Shown: positions 1-11,946, counted from the first letter of the stretch. The stretch is 64,000 nt of DNA from Grammothele lineata (GCA_002150815.3 NDFF03000003.1:310001-374000); one strand, 5' to 3'. The notes: generated by a model not told the origin, from the letters alone. A program made the numbers and translations.

Positions 1-3000
1 GGACCAGAGCGCCGCCTTGATAAGAAGCGTGCAAACTTCCAAGGAAACACCAAACTGGTTTCCAAGCTCTACTAGCTGCATGAACGTTGGCACGGAAATC
101 TCCACGCCGGACCGTACGAAGAGACACAGCCAGTGAAGGGTCATGTCGTAACCGTCGTAAGACTTCTGGGCAATTTCGATGATGACTTTGAGAGGATTGA
201 TTGTCATGGGACCCGGATTCTCCGTGGTGGTCAGGCGGGGGTCTGCAACCATGGTGCTGAATCGCTGCGAGGTCATGTCAAGTTCTCTGTTGAACAGGCG
301 CGAAAGGGAAACAATAGGCTGTGGCGAGTTGACAAGTTAACAAGCAGCGGATATCTCATCGATGTTCTGCTTACTAGTTGCTGATCGACATTTAATGACG
401 AGGCACGCTCAAGCCACCGTTGGAATAGGTCGTCAAATGCCGTGAACAGGACCGAAGCCTGGCTTAACTTGAGGATTAGCTGCAAAACCTTCTCCGTAAT
501 GGTGGCCTCCTTCTTCTCGCTCGCGCCGTAAGCCCTGCCTAAGAAGAACTCGTCGGCAACAGGAAGCTCGTGCGCTTGTTCTACGAGGAGGTCGAAGACC
601 ATGGTCGCGTAGCGGTCGATATCCTGGTCGTGCAAAGCAAGTAACCACCGAGCCGCGTATCGCAGGCAGAGCGAGCGCCGTCCGGCTACGTAATCGCCCC
701 CGTTGTTTACGGAGCTAGCTGGGGCAGATCGACCCTGTGTGGTGGATGGCCAAGGCTGTACTTCGACACCTGAACGCACACCAGGAAGACTGAGGCCCTT
801 GGCAACGTAATCACGCAGCATTGTCGCCAGATCATCATCCTTCGAATGGGGTTAGCGGGTCCTGTAATTGAAGCAGGCGGGCAGATACTTACCTCTGACA
901 GGATCCATGCTAGGACGGCCTTCGCCAGGCGTCTGAGAGCATATTCCGTCAACATGCCGTCAGGCCAGAATCGTCGTACGAGCAATAATAGGCCCGTCTC
1001 GTTCACCGAAAGATCTATATCCGTGAGGCAAGCTTCGATGGCCGCAACCAACGTCTCCACTTCGGTTGAAACCTCGAGTCCCATGGGAATGGGGAATGAG
1101 CACAAGAGACGTTCCGGATGCGGACCACCATCGAATAGCTTTCCTTGCGAATCCGTACGTTGGAAGAAACCCAGATGAAAGAGGTGCGAAAGGAGGTATC
1201 GTGCGGCTGCTTCAGAATGGAGGTTGAGCTGTTCCCCAAGTTGATCGCGCAGATGCGCAAGAGTTGCTACTTCGAACGGATACGAGTTGTCGTAGCGGTC
1301 TTGTGCGGGTAAGTTGGGAGTGAGAAGATCTGCTGTGCTGAATTCATCTGGTGCCGGTGGGGGTGCCTTGATGACGCTGGTGATGAATGCTAGAACGTTC
1401 CAGTTGAAGAACAGATGTGTATCCGTCGCGCGCATCCGGTTTTCCACGAGGTGATCTGAAAGACTCGCGGAAACAGCTGGGGCACGGGAGGATAAGAATA
1501 CCTCAAGAAGGTTGACGAGATAATGTAGCTCGAACTCGTCTATCCGTCCATCCGACAATGCAGGCTTTCCCTGATGTACGACGATGGAACCCAGAGCCAA
1601 TCCGTTCTCCAAAATCTGGCGCTGCATCCAGAGAACAGCTAAGATGACGGACAGTTCTTCGTAAGTCCTAGTTGGAAGGTCGGCCTCGGTGAGAAAGACA
1701 TCCCTGTAATGATCTGCAAATGATTGTCTGAGGTTCTTCCAAGAGATTGTCATGTGCGTGTCATCGATGGAAACCGAACGACACCGTGTCAGGCCTTCGG
1801 ATGTTGCCGTAGTCAAGCACATCGAATGCGCGAACTGTTTGCATGCGCCGCATTTCATGGCTTGTGCAATCGGTCCCCACAAGGGCTTTTTGCAGAGAAA
1901 GCATAGCGTGAGACTGAACAGATTGACGTGCCGGAACGCATGTTGATCCTTGCGAATGACTTCTATCCCAATGGAGTGTCGGTGGGGGAGGATGTGGGAG
2001 AAACGATGTACAGCAACCTTCTGCATGCTTGCATCGGCAGCGAGGCTATACGGGGTGAAAAAGCTACCTTCGGGATAATCATAGCAATCAAAGTGGACCA
2101 TGCACATGCACAAAGAGCAGAGTAGGCCGAAGCCTTCGATCACGTTGGAGCAGCAGTGGCAGTCGTGCTGGGACAATCCGGCGATGATGTTTGGACCGGC
2201 GGCGCGCGTGAATCGCCAGGGAACAAATTGATGCGCGTATGGATGCGTGTGGTGTTTCCGTGATTTGAGGATCCCTTGCGTTTCGCGCGCGATGGCATCG
2301 TGGTAGTTTATGGCGGGGAAAGCTTTGCTGATTGTGAGATGGCCGATTGCGGAAGGCCAGTAGGAGAGGAGAAGGCTAATGGCGGCATAGCGAGCGCGCG
2401 GGGTGTGATACGCAATGACAGCCAAAGCATCTAGGTACGCATCCGGCTTGCTCTCGGCTATACGGCTGAGCAGCCGGTGGAATCTGTGGAGGGTCGAGGA
2501 GCTCGTGGTCGCAAGATCTATGCCCTCGAGGATCGCACCGAGCGTGGTAGGGATCACAGAGGAGAGATAGTAGATCGCGACATCTTGCAGAGGCGCTGAG
2601 GTAGAACGTAACGCGACGTCCTCGGGAGTCAAAGCTTGCGTCCACCGTCGCCAGTTGGACTGTGTGGGTGCATTACCAAATGACTCTTCCTTCACTTCAT
2701 CCACGAGGATAGAAACCATTGGTGCCTGATCATCCGACGCAGGACCACTGTACGATACATCTACCAAATACTCAGTTCCCCCCTGATCCAACCCTCACCG
2801 AGCACTGGGTTCGCACCTACTGAGGGGGACGTCAACTGGCGAGTACCCTGAAGGTCCCTCAGATCCGCCAGAAGACCACCCAACACTCCTTCATCGAAGA
2901 ATTGTAGCAATCGAGTGTGCATCTCGGGCCCGAATGAGAGGAATGCGGGCAGAAGGGCGAACCCGATTTGCGATACGACTCGTGGGTCATGGCGATGGGT

Positions 3001-3907
3001 GTACAGGAGAAATCGCGCCACGTCTAGGCATACGAACTGGAGAGTGTTTGGAGGTCGAGAAGGCCGCGGCGATGCCACCTTGTAGCGGCAATCTTCCGCG
3101 ACAATAGATGCCAGGATCGATATACACTGCGACAGAAGTTCAGGTGCACGAACGGCACCTTCTGGGTCCCCACGGCTAACTGAAGGGGAACGTGATCTTG
3201 AGCTTCGACCGACTGATAGACTGCGCCGCCGCATGAATGCATCTTTCAGCCGCTCGCTGTTGCTACGCTGGTTCTGTGGGGTGCTGAATGACAGGTGAGA
3301 AGTAGTAAGGTATTGTCAACACACTCGCTTGCCTGTCGTAGAATATATCCCAGTTATGTGCTATGGACAGTGTCAGAACATCCTTCAATTGGTTGAGTAG
3401 GTCAACCGTCGCGTCCGTCGTGAAGATATCCACGTTCTCGTCTTCCGAATCGTCATCGTCTTGTGGAACAGGCTGATGGGTCCTGCGCTCGCGAAGGGTC
3501 CCGGTGTATTTGACTGCGCCTCTGACCGTTTGAATGACAGAACCGCCATTCTTCTCGTTCTGGTTCGCTCCAGAAACAAATGCGCTGAAGAGAGAAGGTG
3601 GTGTAGGTCTGATCTGCAGCTGCGAGAGTATGTGCGCAAGAAGTTTACGAGACTCATTCCGAGCCCTGCTGAGACCCGGATTTACCGAGGGTTTTGCACC
3701 ATCCACGGGCTTTTCTCTATCCGTTTCTCCGGAGATGCGGAAAGACGGTAAGACTTGTTGTGAAATGCTCCGTGCACGGTCCCTCGTGAATGTTCCAAAT
3801 GCTGAAGGAGAGCGAGGAGAGCTGGGTGTCGCCCCAGAGGAGGCGGCACCTATAGTGAAGTGGCTGGCCGTGCTAGTGTCAACACGGAGGGTTGGAGTGC
3901 CCACCAT
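1..3907 (-). CDS. Giant cysteine-rich (C1/PHD-like) protein, N-terminal part, cut by window edge
   Basis: I do not recognise a named family. The first in-frame ATG is at 3907; the exons then run leftwards and remain open at base 1, so the C-terminal part is missing. The N-terminus is Ser/Pro-rich, with an acidic stretch around DDDDSEDENVD. A helical, HEAT-like region follows (about 3230-2800, with LLSQCISILASIV and similar). Near 2190-1790 there are two Cys/His clusters. The first has CHCC, CSLC and HFDC spacing; the second has CFLC, CGAC and HSMC spacing. Both resemble C1 or PHD zinc-binding modules. The rest, down to base 1, is helical without catalytic motifs. A short intron with acceptor near 3287 and another near 2824-2787 (CCCTCA, then gtaggt) restore the frame. 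UNC80-like or other large scaffold proteins are possible relatives, but this is a guess. It is transcribed divergently from the DUF4211 gene. Confidence 0.7.
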
Positions 3908-4325
3908 GACCACGAGTATGTGGTGAGCTAAGTGTTACAGCACGGGGTCGGAAGGATGACTGGTGTCTTGAGCGTGGAATTTCTGCTTAGATCGTAGCTG
4001 TACGCTGAAACTAATCAAGCCTAGTCAAGCGGAGACATGACAAGCAGTAGAAGGATAATACGAAGCCAGCATATCACGCCCGAGCGTGGCGTTGAAAATA
4101 ACAAAGGGTCGACGCCGGCGACTCGCAACGGCGGCAGTGTCTGTGTTGTCCCGCACCGCGCATCGCGTATTCTTTAGTGCCACGTGACGCCAACGCGCCT
4201 AGACTCTAGAGAACGGCTTCGGCTTCAAGTTCAACCTCGCGTTGCGCTCCTACCTTTAGTACTACCGCCTCTTGCAAATCCACCAATATCGCGTCTCCTA
4301 CGTGTCGCGTCCCACCCGGTACGCA
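3908..4325. promoter_or_regulatory. Divergent intergenic region between two start codons
   Basis: These 418 bases separate the ATG of the leftward zinc-finger gene from the ATG of the rightward DUF4211 gene, so they probably hold both promoters. A pyrimidine-rich stretch precedes the right-hand ATG. I see no coding frame with domain support. Confidence 0.45.
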
Positions 4326-6173
4326 ATGCCTCCACGATCTAAAGCAACGGCCACGCCTAGACGGCTCAAGCAGAAGAAACTCGATGCATTCCTCTCCAGC
4401 TCCCCACCTGCTCCCAGTCCTCGGCGCTCCTCGCCTTCCCCTACCAAGCGTACACGAACACAGGGACGTGGCAAGAACCGCGTCCGAGAGCATCGAGATG
4501 CTTCAGGCCCCTCACATGTACCCGTAGATGATGAGAGCAGCCAGAGCAGCGATCCAGGTGCGATCCGTTTTGAACCCCAGGTCATCAGTATCTCCGACAG
4601 CGAGGACGACATACCACGACTTAGTCCCTCAAAGGGCGTGACCCGCGGAAGGAAACGACCGAGAGCGCATAGTGTCGAATCCGAAACTAGCGGCGATGGT
4701 GAAGCTTCGCGTGTACGGAAGGCAAGGCGTTCCGTGAAGATGTCCGCGCCTAGCATCCTTGACTCAGACGAGGAAGATGTTGCGCCTTCTAATAGGAAGC
4801 GTGGAAAACTCGTTAAGGGTGTGAGACCACAAACACCGGAAGAGGAAGAGGATAATTTGATGGAAGAAGTTGATCAGAAGAGTGCGCTGCTGTAGTCTGC
4901 GTCTCGTCAATCGCGCTGACTATGAGCTTTGCAGAAATCATTGAGGCCCGCTTCCGGAAACGCGACAAACGTTCTGAGTTCCAGAAGAATCTTGAAAGAC
5001 TAAAGCGTTGGTTCAAATCGTTTTGAATGTGCAGCATGCAGCCTAATGCCGCCTCATAGGGAAAAAGCGAGGCGAGACAGTTCAGTCAGAGTCTTCTAAC
5101 GAAGAAGATGAAGAGGAGGAACAAGAATGCCTCAATCCCTTTTCTTTTGCTCGACCCGACCATAGCGCTGTCGTAGACGACGAGCAGAGCGATGAGGAAG
5201 AAGACGTGTTCATCGTTGAGGACGACGGCAGCCAGGCCGTGGAGCTGCCCGCGGAGTTCAGTATGGGCACCTACCAGGACCTCCTCCATCACTTCAAAGT
5301 CGTTTGTCAGATGTTTGTTCATATGGCGGTTCACGACGAAGACGAACGGGAGGACGTTGCCCTCTCACTCCAAAGTCGTATGTCTCCATTCCAATCCTTT
5401 GACGGCGGACAGTTCACCTCCTTCCTGTGGTCATAGAACAATATTTCAGTGTACCCCTCAAGATTACACGACGAAAGTTGGAAGGTATGCGCGACTCGCT
5501 CGTTGCAGGCTCGACATGGAAGCCTAGATTCAAGAAGGCGCTTGATACATACCCGAATTGGGAGGAACAGTTCCTCCAATATACCGTCCCAGGCTGTGAC
5601 GCCTGCAATCTTGGATCTCGCAAGTCGACCATACAAGGGAGGTTGGGTGGAGAGCCATACGAACCCCTGACATATCAGGCAGGTCCATAGACCAGGTTCT
5701 CGGCAGCGGGACTGACGCATTGAACCATAGTCCGTAGCGAATGTTTCTTCCGAGAGTAGCGATGATGAAGACACGGACAACAAACGGAAAAAGGAGTTCG
5801 ATTTGGGTCGGTTCTGTGCGAAACGCACACGCACCTACCACAAGTTTACCCATTGGGAGGTTCGTCATGGACATCCGTTCAACATGTCAATTAGTTGACT
5901 AAGCGTCGCCGAACACAGTACCACCTCTTTCACGCCCTACGAGACGAAGTAGATCAGCTCAAAGCGAATCGAAACGGGAGGGGATTTGTGCAGGTAGCTT
6001 ACGCAAACGGCAAGCAACCGCCGGAGGACCTTACCGATGCGGACGGTATCATGGAATGGCTCGACGAGCGGCAGATCATCAACTTGCAATGGCACGAGAT
6101 CAAGACGATGATGGATGACGCAAGACACCTGGAGGTGAGAGGAAAGAGAGGCGGCGATGGAGACTCCGATTGA
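4326..6173 (+). CDS. DUF4211-domain nuclear protein
   Basis: The ATG at 4326 opens a basic, Ser/Pro-rich N-terminus (MPPRSKATATPRRLKQKK) with several acidic patches such as ISDSEDD and DSDEED, typical of disordered nuclear proteins. After an intron the acidic EEDEEEEQE segment leads into the conserved C-terminal half: MGTYQDLLHHFKVV, then WKPRFKKALDTYPNWEE, the short Cys motif CDACN, and GRFCAKRTRTYHKFTHWE. This order matches the DUF4211 domain, which in animals occurs at the C-terminus of PRR12 and QSER1; no biochemical activity is established for it. The last exon (about 5893-6173) ends in a basic and acidic tail and TGA. At least four short introns are needed. A chromatin-associated role is inference. 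It converges with RRP4, with 112 bp between the stop codons. Confidence 0.8.
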
Positions 6174-6285
6174 GAAAGCAGTTCGTGCTCAATGTACGAT
6201 AGATAGTGCTCTTGCTCGTTGTATCACAATGTCTCGTGTGCACTCCAACATTACACGCTTCAGGGATATACTGGACGAACAGTTT

Positions 6286-7570
6286 TCATTGGCGAATGCC
6301 TACACCAATGCTGGCCACCATATTTTCTGCTGTGTCGTCGCCCAGGATATCCTTTACACCAGCCTCCTGGTCAACCACCCACTCGTAGGCCTCGAGCAAG
6401 ACGGCATCGGTGAGCGGTACAAAATGGGCGGCGAGCACCCTGATAATGTTGCTCACGCGAGCAATTGCCGCACGCGTCGCGTCGTCAATCGTCTGTTGTG
6501 CGTTTAGGGTAAAACTTGTGGCTCCTGTGCGACTGCAGACTCACATCATTTCTATTTGAGTAGACAGCCTCCGCGTCGAACCCCTCCTCGCCTTCTTGTT
6601 CGTTGTCCTTGACGTGCTTGCTGACCCAAATGTAGCCATTCAGCCCGAGGATGAGGTCCACTCCGCACGGCAACGCGACAAAGTGGGATTTCAAGCGACG
6701 GATGAGTATTGGAGGGATGGACACTAGCTGCCCGTTTCGCAGCTGCAAAGAGAGATCAATGACGCGTCGACAACGCGCGGCAGTTACAGGACACACCTTT
6801 CCGTATCGCAATGAACGCGTATGCAGCGACATCGCACCGTCCGAGAAAAATGCTTGCACTTCGGCAACAAGCAAATCTCCCTCCTCGAAGAACGTGCGCA
6901 TTTGCAGCTCGTCACTCTCCAATTTTCGTCTCTGTCACACCGTCGTTATGAGACACCCGGCCTGCGTGTGGCGAATGGGCCTGAGACTGACCTGTATGCC
7001 TCCGGGGAGGTTTACGGACGAGAGCATCAGGACAGCATCTTGTCTTGCGTTTGCGTCAACTTTCCAGCGACGAGGTTGCACCTATATGTGTTGAGACCTG
7101 TGCCATTGGCATATGGGGTTAATGAGCGCACCTCCGTTATACGCCCTACGACGAGATCTCCTACTTCCGGATTGTATCTATTTCGAACACCTCGTTAAGA
7201 CGATATTTTCACGGAGACACAAATCGTCTACCTGGTGCGTACCGCTCGTACTGTTATTAGCTTGTTGACGCGCTCCACAGTTCCCGCGACCGACGCAATT
7301 ACTTCGTCATCGTGGACATAGGTTCCGTGTCCTCTACAGAGTATGAGATCCCGGAAGAGATATGTATGAAAAGGAATAGAACGCGTACCTCATGAAGGCA
7401 TGTGCCGATGTTATGGGTTCTCCGGGCACAATTATCCGCTGAGCATCCTCCTCAAAATCATCTTCGTACAAATCCATGTGCACGTCGTCCTCGACGTCGG
7501 GATGGTGTCTTGCCGCAGCATGGCTCCCAGATACTTCAGAGGTCGAGGGGAAAGACGCGAAAGAGATCAT
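6286..7570 (-). CDS. RRP4: Exosome complex RNA-binding subunit Rrp4 (EXOSC2)
   Basis: Cap subunit of the RNA exosome, which binds RNA at the entry pore for 3'-5' processing and decay in nucleus and cytoplasm. The N-terminal signature IIVPGEPITSAHAFMR is followed by GTYVHDDEVIASVAGTVERVNKLI. The S1 domain then appears (YNPEVGDLVVGRI, then RWKVDANARQDAVLMLSSVNLPGG), followed by the KH-like domain with GLNGYIWVSKH and a C-terminal helical tail ending VGIRQ. Order and length fit the family. The open frame extends upstream to 7672 only through a TTG codon, so I chose the ATG at 7570; the ATG at 7477 is the alternative. Several short introns are required (for example one after the KH region near 6510-6550). 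It is divergent to TAF13 across about 280 bp. Confidence 0.93.
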
Positions 7571-7849
7571 AGAGAGAGATGCAGAGCTTGTGTCGGGCGT
7601 CGAAGGCAGCAGTTCGCCAATGCAGTACAAAGGAAAGCTTGCACGCGGGATGGTCAGCTCTTCAAGCTTCAAGCTTAAGCTTCAGGAGTCCGCCTCGAGC
7701 TCGGGCTCGGCACCTCACTCAGATCTGGATCTTGCGCCACAACACAATGGGCGCTTGTCAACGACTTTCGCACAACTGTATGTATGTAATCACCTTCGAC
7801 GCGTCTCATCCAGCCACCAACTCTTCCTCCGCGTGCTCTGTGTCCGGCG

Positions 7850-8723
7850 ATGTCTTACTATCCGCCGCACTCCACAACTGGGGCGACCTACCCATACGCC
7901 CAGTACCACACCCAAACACCAGGCGCGTACACCCACCCGCAAACGTCGGGAGCGTACCCCACCGCGCCCTACCAGCCTTATGCTCCCGCAACTGCTGTCA
8001 CGAGCTATGGTGCTGCCTGGTCATACCATGGATACAGCTACTACCAACACCAGCAGCCGCAACAGCAGCACGCACAAGTGACTGCCCCGCGGCCCGCGAC
8101 GACGGCCACGACCACTCAACCGGCGACTACAACAACGTCCACCACCCCTGCGCCCGCCACCGCGACGTCTACCCTTACTACTGCAGCACCCCGCCCTGCA
8201 GCGCCGTCGACGTATACTTTCTCGTCGTATGCACGTGACCCAAATCTCTACGGTAGGAGTTCGAGGAAAGGCTCGAGCTACAGGGGCTTGTTCACGAAAG
8301 AGCGTACGTTATTTTCCTCCTTTCTCGTCGCGTGGGTTTCATGCCGACGATGCTGAATCCTCCAGTCCGCAATCTTATGTATGGTTTTGGAGACGACCGC
8401 AACCCCGCGAACGACACAGTGAACGTCATGGAGGAAATCCTGATAGAGTATATCGTGGATGTGGTACGTTCCCATCCTTCACGCTATGTTACTGCTAGCA
8501 GTACCAACCAACATATCTGGTCACTGCATAGGTCCAGACGGCTTCAGGCGGCGGGAAGAAGTCCCGTTTGTCTATAGAGGATCTCCGTCGCGCACTTTCG
8601 CGTCCTGAAGATGCGAAGAAGCTGGCGCGGATGGAGGAGTTGCTGTTCATGCAGGAGGACATCAAGCGGGCGCGCGCACAGTTTGATGAGCCGGACATGC
8701 ACCCTGCTGGTTCTGGGCTGTAG
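7850..8723 (+). CDS. TAF13: TFIID subunit TAF13 with a low-complexity N-terminal extension
   Basis: TAF13 pairs with TAF11 through a histone fold in the general transcription factor TFIID. The histone-fold half is unmistakable: LFTKELRNLMYGFGDD, VMEEILIEYIVDV, then LSIEDLRRALSRPEDAKKL and a C-terminal helix. I traced introns at 8304-8365 and 8464-8531; both restore the frame, giving a 247-residue protein. The first exon adds about 140 residues rich in Tyr, Gln, Pro, Thr and Ala (YPYAQYHTQTPGAY, QHQQPQQQH, TTTTSTTPAPATATS). It is joined to the start of the histone fold inside the same exon, so the fusion does not depend on a guessed splice. Animal and yeast TAF13 proteins are shorter and lack such a Tyr/Gln tract. 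It converges with the RRM gene. Confidence 0.93.
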
Positions 8724-8904
8724 TTGTATCGTTTCCGTTTCATATGCCCTGTACTTGTAGCGCATATATTGTGTGTATTTGTAGGTCTCTACAGGCAGTA
8801 ATCATGGCCGTTCATCCATAGGGCTTCCAACCAACGGTTTGCACTGAACCGCGTGACCGAATGTACGGAATACATGCTGGAGCGAGTAGAAAGGAGAGGC
8901 CAGA

Positions 8905-9614
8905 TCACTGTTCCATCGCGTCATCTTTGGCCTCGTCGGCCTCGTCGGCTTCCTCAGAGCCTTCTTTCTGTCCACGAAGAGCAGCACCTGAAGAGCGCCG
9001 CGTCAGCTGATATCGGTCGACGTATTGCTTCACACATACCTCCGCTCTGCGCGAGGGGTTTTGCGTACTTGCGCAGCCAATCCTCGGACTCCCAAACTGC
9101 GAAAACGGAGGGAGAAGAGTCAGGGTCGTCGGAAGAACTCTGGAGGAAGATGAAGACGGACTAGCTCTATTGCCAGCAGCCTGGGTGGGGCCCTTCATTG
9201 GTCTAGCCAGATTGACTCTGAGCACGCGACCGTTGAGCTCGTTGAGGTCCATGTTGTCGATGGCATCCTGAGCGTCGGCCGGAGAGGAGTACGTAACGAA
9301 CGCAAAACCTCGGTGCTTCGTTTCTAGTGTAGCGAAAGCGGCTTGGGTCAATGCGGTTGTTTTTGCACGGGGTCAACAGAAGCACGCGCACCGTTTGGAT
9401 TGGAGGGGTTCGTCGGCGCAGGCGGGACTTGTACCTCGATCACTTCGCCTGCAGTGCGCCCACGCAGACGGGGCCGAGAGTGAGAGGCATTCGAGAGATG
9501 GGGGACGTGGCACATACCGAAAGTGGCAAAGTTCTGGTATATGACATTTTCGTCGACGTCGTCGCCGATTCCGCCGACGAAGACGGTTTTCTTGGACTTT
9601 GTGCCTTCCTCCAT
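8905..9614 (-). CDS. RRM protein related to the RNA-binding half of cyclophilin E (PPIE)
   Basis: A single RNA-recognition motif starts almost at the N-terminus: RNP2 is KTVFVGGIG and RNP1 is [11 protein letters not shown], followed by [24 protein letters not shown]. After it comes a Trp motif ([15 protein letters not shown]) and an acidic Glu/Asp/Ala tail ending in DDAMEQ. The VNLA(R/K)PM and WxxDDWL-like order is the same as in animal PPIE (cyclophilin 33), a spliceosome-associated protein. Here the gene stops after the tail, and no peptidyl-prolyl isomerase domain follows. At least three introns are needed; one lies between [11 protein letters not shown] and the tail (about 8990-9040). A splicing or mRNA role is inferred from the relative. 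The ATG is at 9614. Confidence 0.85.
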
Positions 9615-10649
9615 GGGCCGCGTTCGCGCCGGTCAGCCACTGAACATGGCAAAGGACAGGCTTGCCGAAGTTCTCACGGCTGGGACCATCGGTGTGGACG
9701 GGCGTTTGGCCCAAGCACTGCCGAGCACTGCACCGACGTCAACGTCCGCGCGATCATCTTGTTGTGATCAGGGCCGAGGTCGCTGTGGGCAACAAGGCAA
9801 GCACTCTATCGCTCCGACGGGCTGGACAACTCCCTACAACTCCACGGGCCCGCCGGCCTATAGCAGGTTAATCCCGCTCGCTGATGGGACAACAGCGCTC
9901 TCGCCCTGGCGCGGTCGGGCATTGGGCACGCAACGCCACGCATGGGAGTCCGCCGCCAGGTTTTGTCCGTCAACGGAGGGCTGGCTAGGGCTGCCTCCAT
10001 CGGCGCACTTGCTCTCTTCTGTCGCAGTCCTTGCCCCAAATGGCACAGATCTCTCTCGCTATCCCCTCGCTGTCCCGCCCCGGCTGCCTCGCCCCGACGA
10101 GCGGTCTATCTCCGGTGTGAGCTCCTGCTCTTCTTGTGGCTTTCCCTCGTTCGCGCCATGCTTCCTCTTCGGTCGGCTCGCAACAAGCCCTGCCAGCAAA
10201 TTCTCCTTTCTGGCAGCCTCGCCCGTGTGATGCCTGCCATCCTCCCTTCGCGTGACCATGCCATCCGTTCGGCCCCCATTGCCCCCGCCTTATCGGGCAA
10301 ACCGTTCGTATCCCCCGCCAACGTTCGCCCTGTACCCGTCCCGCGAGGCGCGAGCGCGCTCAAAGCCCTGCGATGGTCGTGCTACTCTCCTGCCATCTTC
10401 ATCCACTTCCCCCCCGAGCCCCCTTCATCCGTCCGCGCCGTTTCCCTCGCTCTCCATTAAACAGCTGATTCGCCCTCCTCCTTGCCGGTCAGGGCGGACA
10501 CTACCGCACCGCTTTATTGCCATCCCAAGCAGTCTGTTCCCCTCCTCCCCGCCCGCCCGTCTCGCTTATCCCGACATAAAGCGCCATCCCTCGAAAGCTT
10601 CCGCCCTCCCTCCCGGCTCTACTGGCACGTATGCGTACCATCGCTATCT
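9615..10649. promoter_or_regulatory. Divergent intergenic region, pyrimidine-rich on the right
   Basis: About 1 kb lies between the start codons of the RRM gene and the kinase-like gene. The right half is strongly C/T-rich, as expected for a fungal promoter and 5' leader. Open frames here (the largest runs to about 10230) are low-complexity and show no domain. Confidence 0.4.
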
Positions 10650-11946
10650 ATGGCAGCGACCCCTCACTCGCGTACCGCTCGTCGCATCCTTACAAAACAG
10701 CTTTCCTCAGACTCAGACAGCGATGACGCCGTCGTCTCTCCAGGTTCCGAGTCACAGCCGTCGCTAGATGACGAAGACGACGAAGCTTGTAATGCGCGCA
10801 TCTCTCCTTACTGGTGCGGCTATCGGCATTTGCTCGAGACCCATGGCTTCCGCCTCGACACGTGCAGGGACGTGAAGCAGTGGTATCACGAATACTGGGC
10901 CGCACAAGCATCCGAAGGTCGCGCCATCCGCAAGGACCTCCCAGGATATATCCGAGCGTGCCGTTCCCCTGACGAGGACGAGCTATGCCAGGACGCCGGG
11001 CTGGTAGGTCTCCTTCTGCCGCTCTGCTCGGGCCCGGCCTTGCTAAAGCGGCGGTATGCACAGCCGGATCGTCTCTTCCGCGGCACGCAATGTTCAACCG
11101 GCCTCAAGGTCGTCATCAAGGCTGTCCACATAGATAGCCGAGAGTACGACGTCATCCGCTACCTTGCGAGTCCGCACCTGCGTAACCACCCGATGAATCA
11201 CTGCATACGTGAGTGCAACCACCGTTCTAGATGTCGGGGGAGTTCACGTGCATTTTCCGTCGCAGCCGTCGTCGCTCTCATCGAGGCGAGGAAGGACAGC
11301 ATAGCTTTCATCGTCATGGAAGAATGGTCCTCGCAGTTAACCACCACAACACCCTGCGACCTCGGCCGCTTCCTCGGCGCTCTGCGCCAGTGCATCGAGG
11401 TACATACATCCCGGTCCCTTCCCCCGCTCCGCAACGCCTAATTCGCGCGCTGATCGGACCCGCACCGGCGGCAGCACCTCGTCTTCATGCATTCCCATCG
11501 CGTCGCGCACCTGGACGTGTCCATCCGCAATGTTCTCACAGACTGCCGCGGCCGGTACGCCTGTATCGATTACGAGCTCAGCTGCCGGTACGACGGCGTG
11601 CGCGAGCCGCGCGTCGCCTGCGCACGCCGCACGGAGGTGCCCCCCGAGCTCGAGCGCGGCGAGTCGAGCGACCCGTACAAGGTCGATGTCTACGGGCTCG
11701 GCATGCTCATCGTGCGCGCTATGGATGTGAGTTTCTTGCTGTGAACGTATGGTGGGGACGACCTATTCATAGATGGTCTAGCTCACGGGCTACGAGGTCC
11801 CGGAACTTTGCACGCTTGTGAAGCCTATGCTCCGGAACAAGCATGAACATCGCCCGACAGCAGCCCAGGTGCTGCTCGCCTTTAATACCATGGTCGCCGG
11901 AATACACCCATTGAGGCTGGCGCAGATGCCTCCCGGGTATAATTGA
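10650..11946 (+). CDS. Basidiomycete protein-kinase-like protein with altered catalytic motifs
   Basis: The Ser/Asp-rich N-terminus (SSDSDSDDAVVSPGSE) is followed by a segment with a kinase-like Lys strand (LKVVIKAVHIDSREYDVIRYL) and a hinge-like IAFIVMEEW. The expected catalytic loop reads VAHLDVSIRNVLTD: the Asp and Asn of HRDxxxxN are kept, but the Arg is replaced by Leu. The DFG position reads CIDYELS. Later motifs include EVPPELERGE (APE-like) and DPYKVDVYGLGMLI (DxxxxG helix). The last exon (about 11780-11946) encodes HRPTAAQVLLAF. Such sequences form a family common in Agaricomycetes; substrates are unknown. I used the ATG at 10650 because the upstream frame is low-complexity. Introns fall near 11210-11268, 11397-11484 and 11727-11778. 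It could be an atypical kinase or a pseudokinase. Confidence 0.8.

Noticed and set aside
7655..7690. Repeated aagctt motif as a possible protein-binding array
   Set aside because: Three overlapping copies only, near the RRP4 start; likely chance or a small local slippage product.
9523..10230. 235-codon plus-strand frame between the RRM and kinase-like genes
   Set aside because: Low-complexity Pro/Ser/Arg composition, overlaps the RRM start exon, no motif; it fits promoter DNA.
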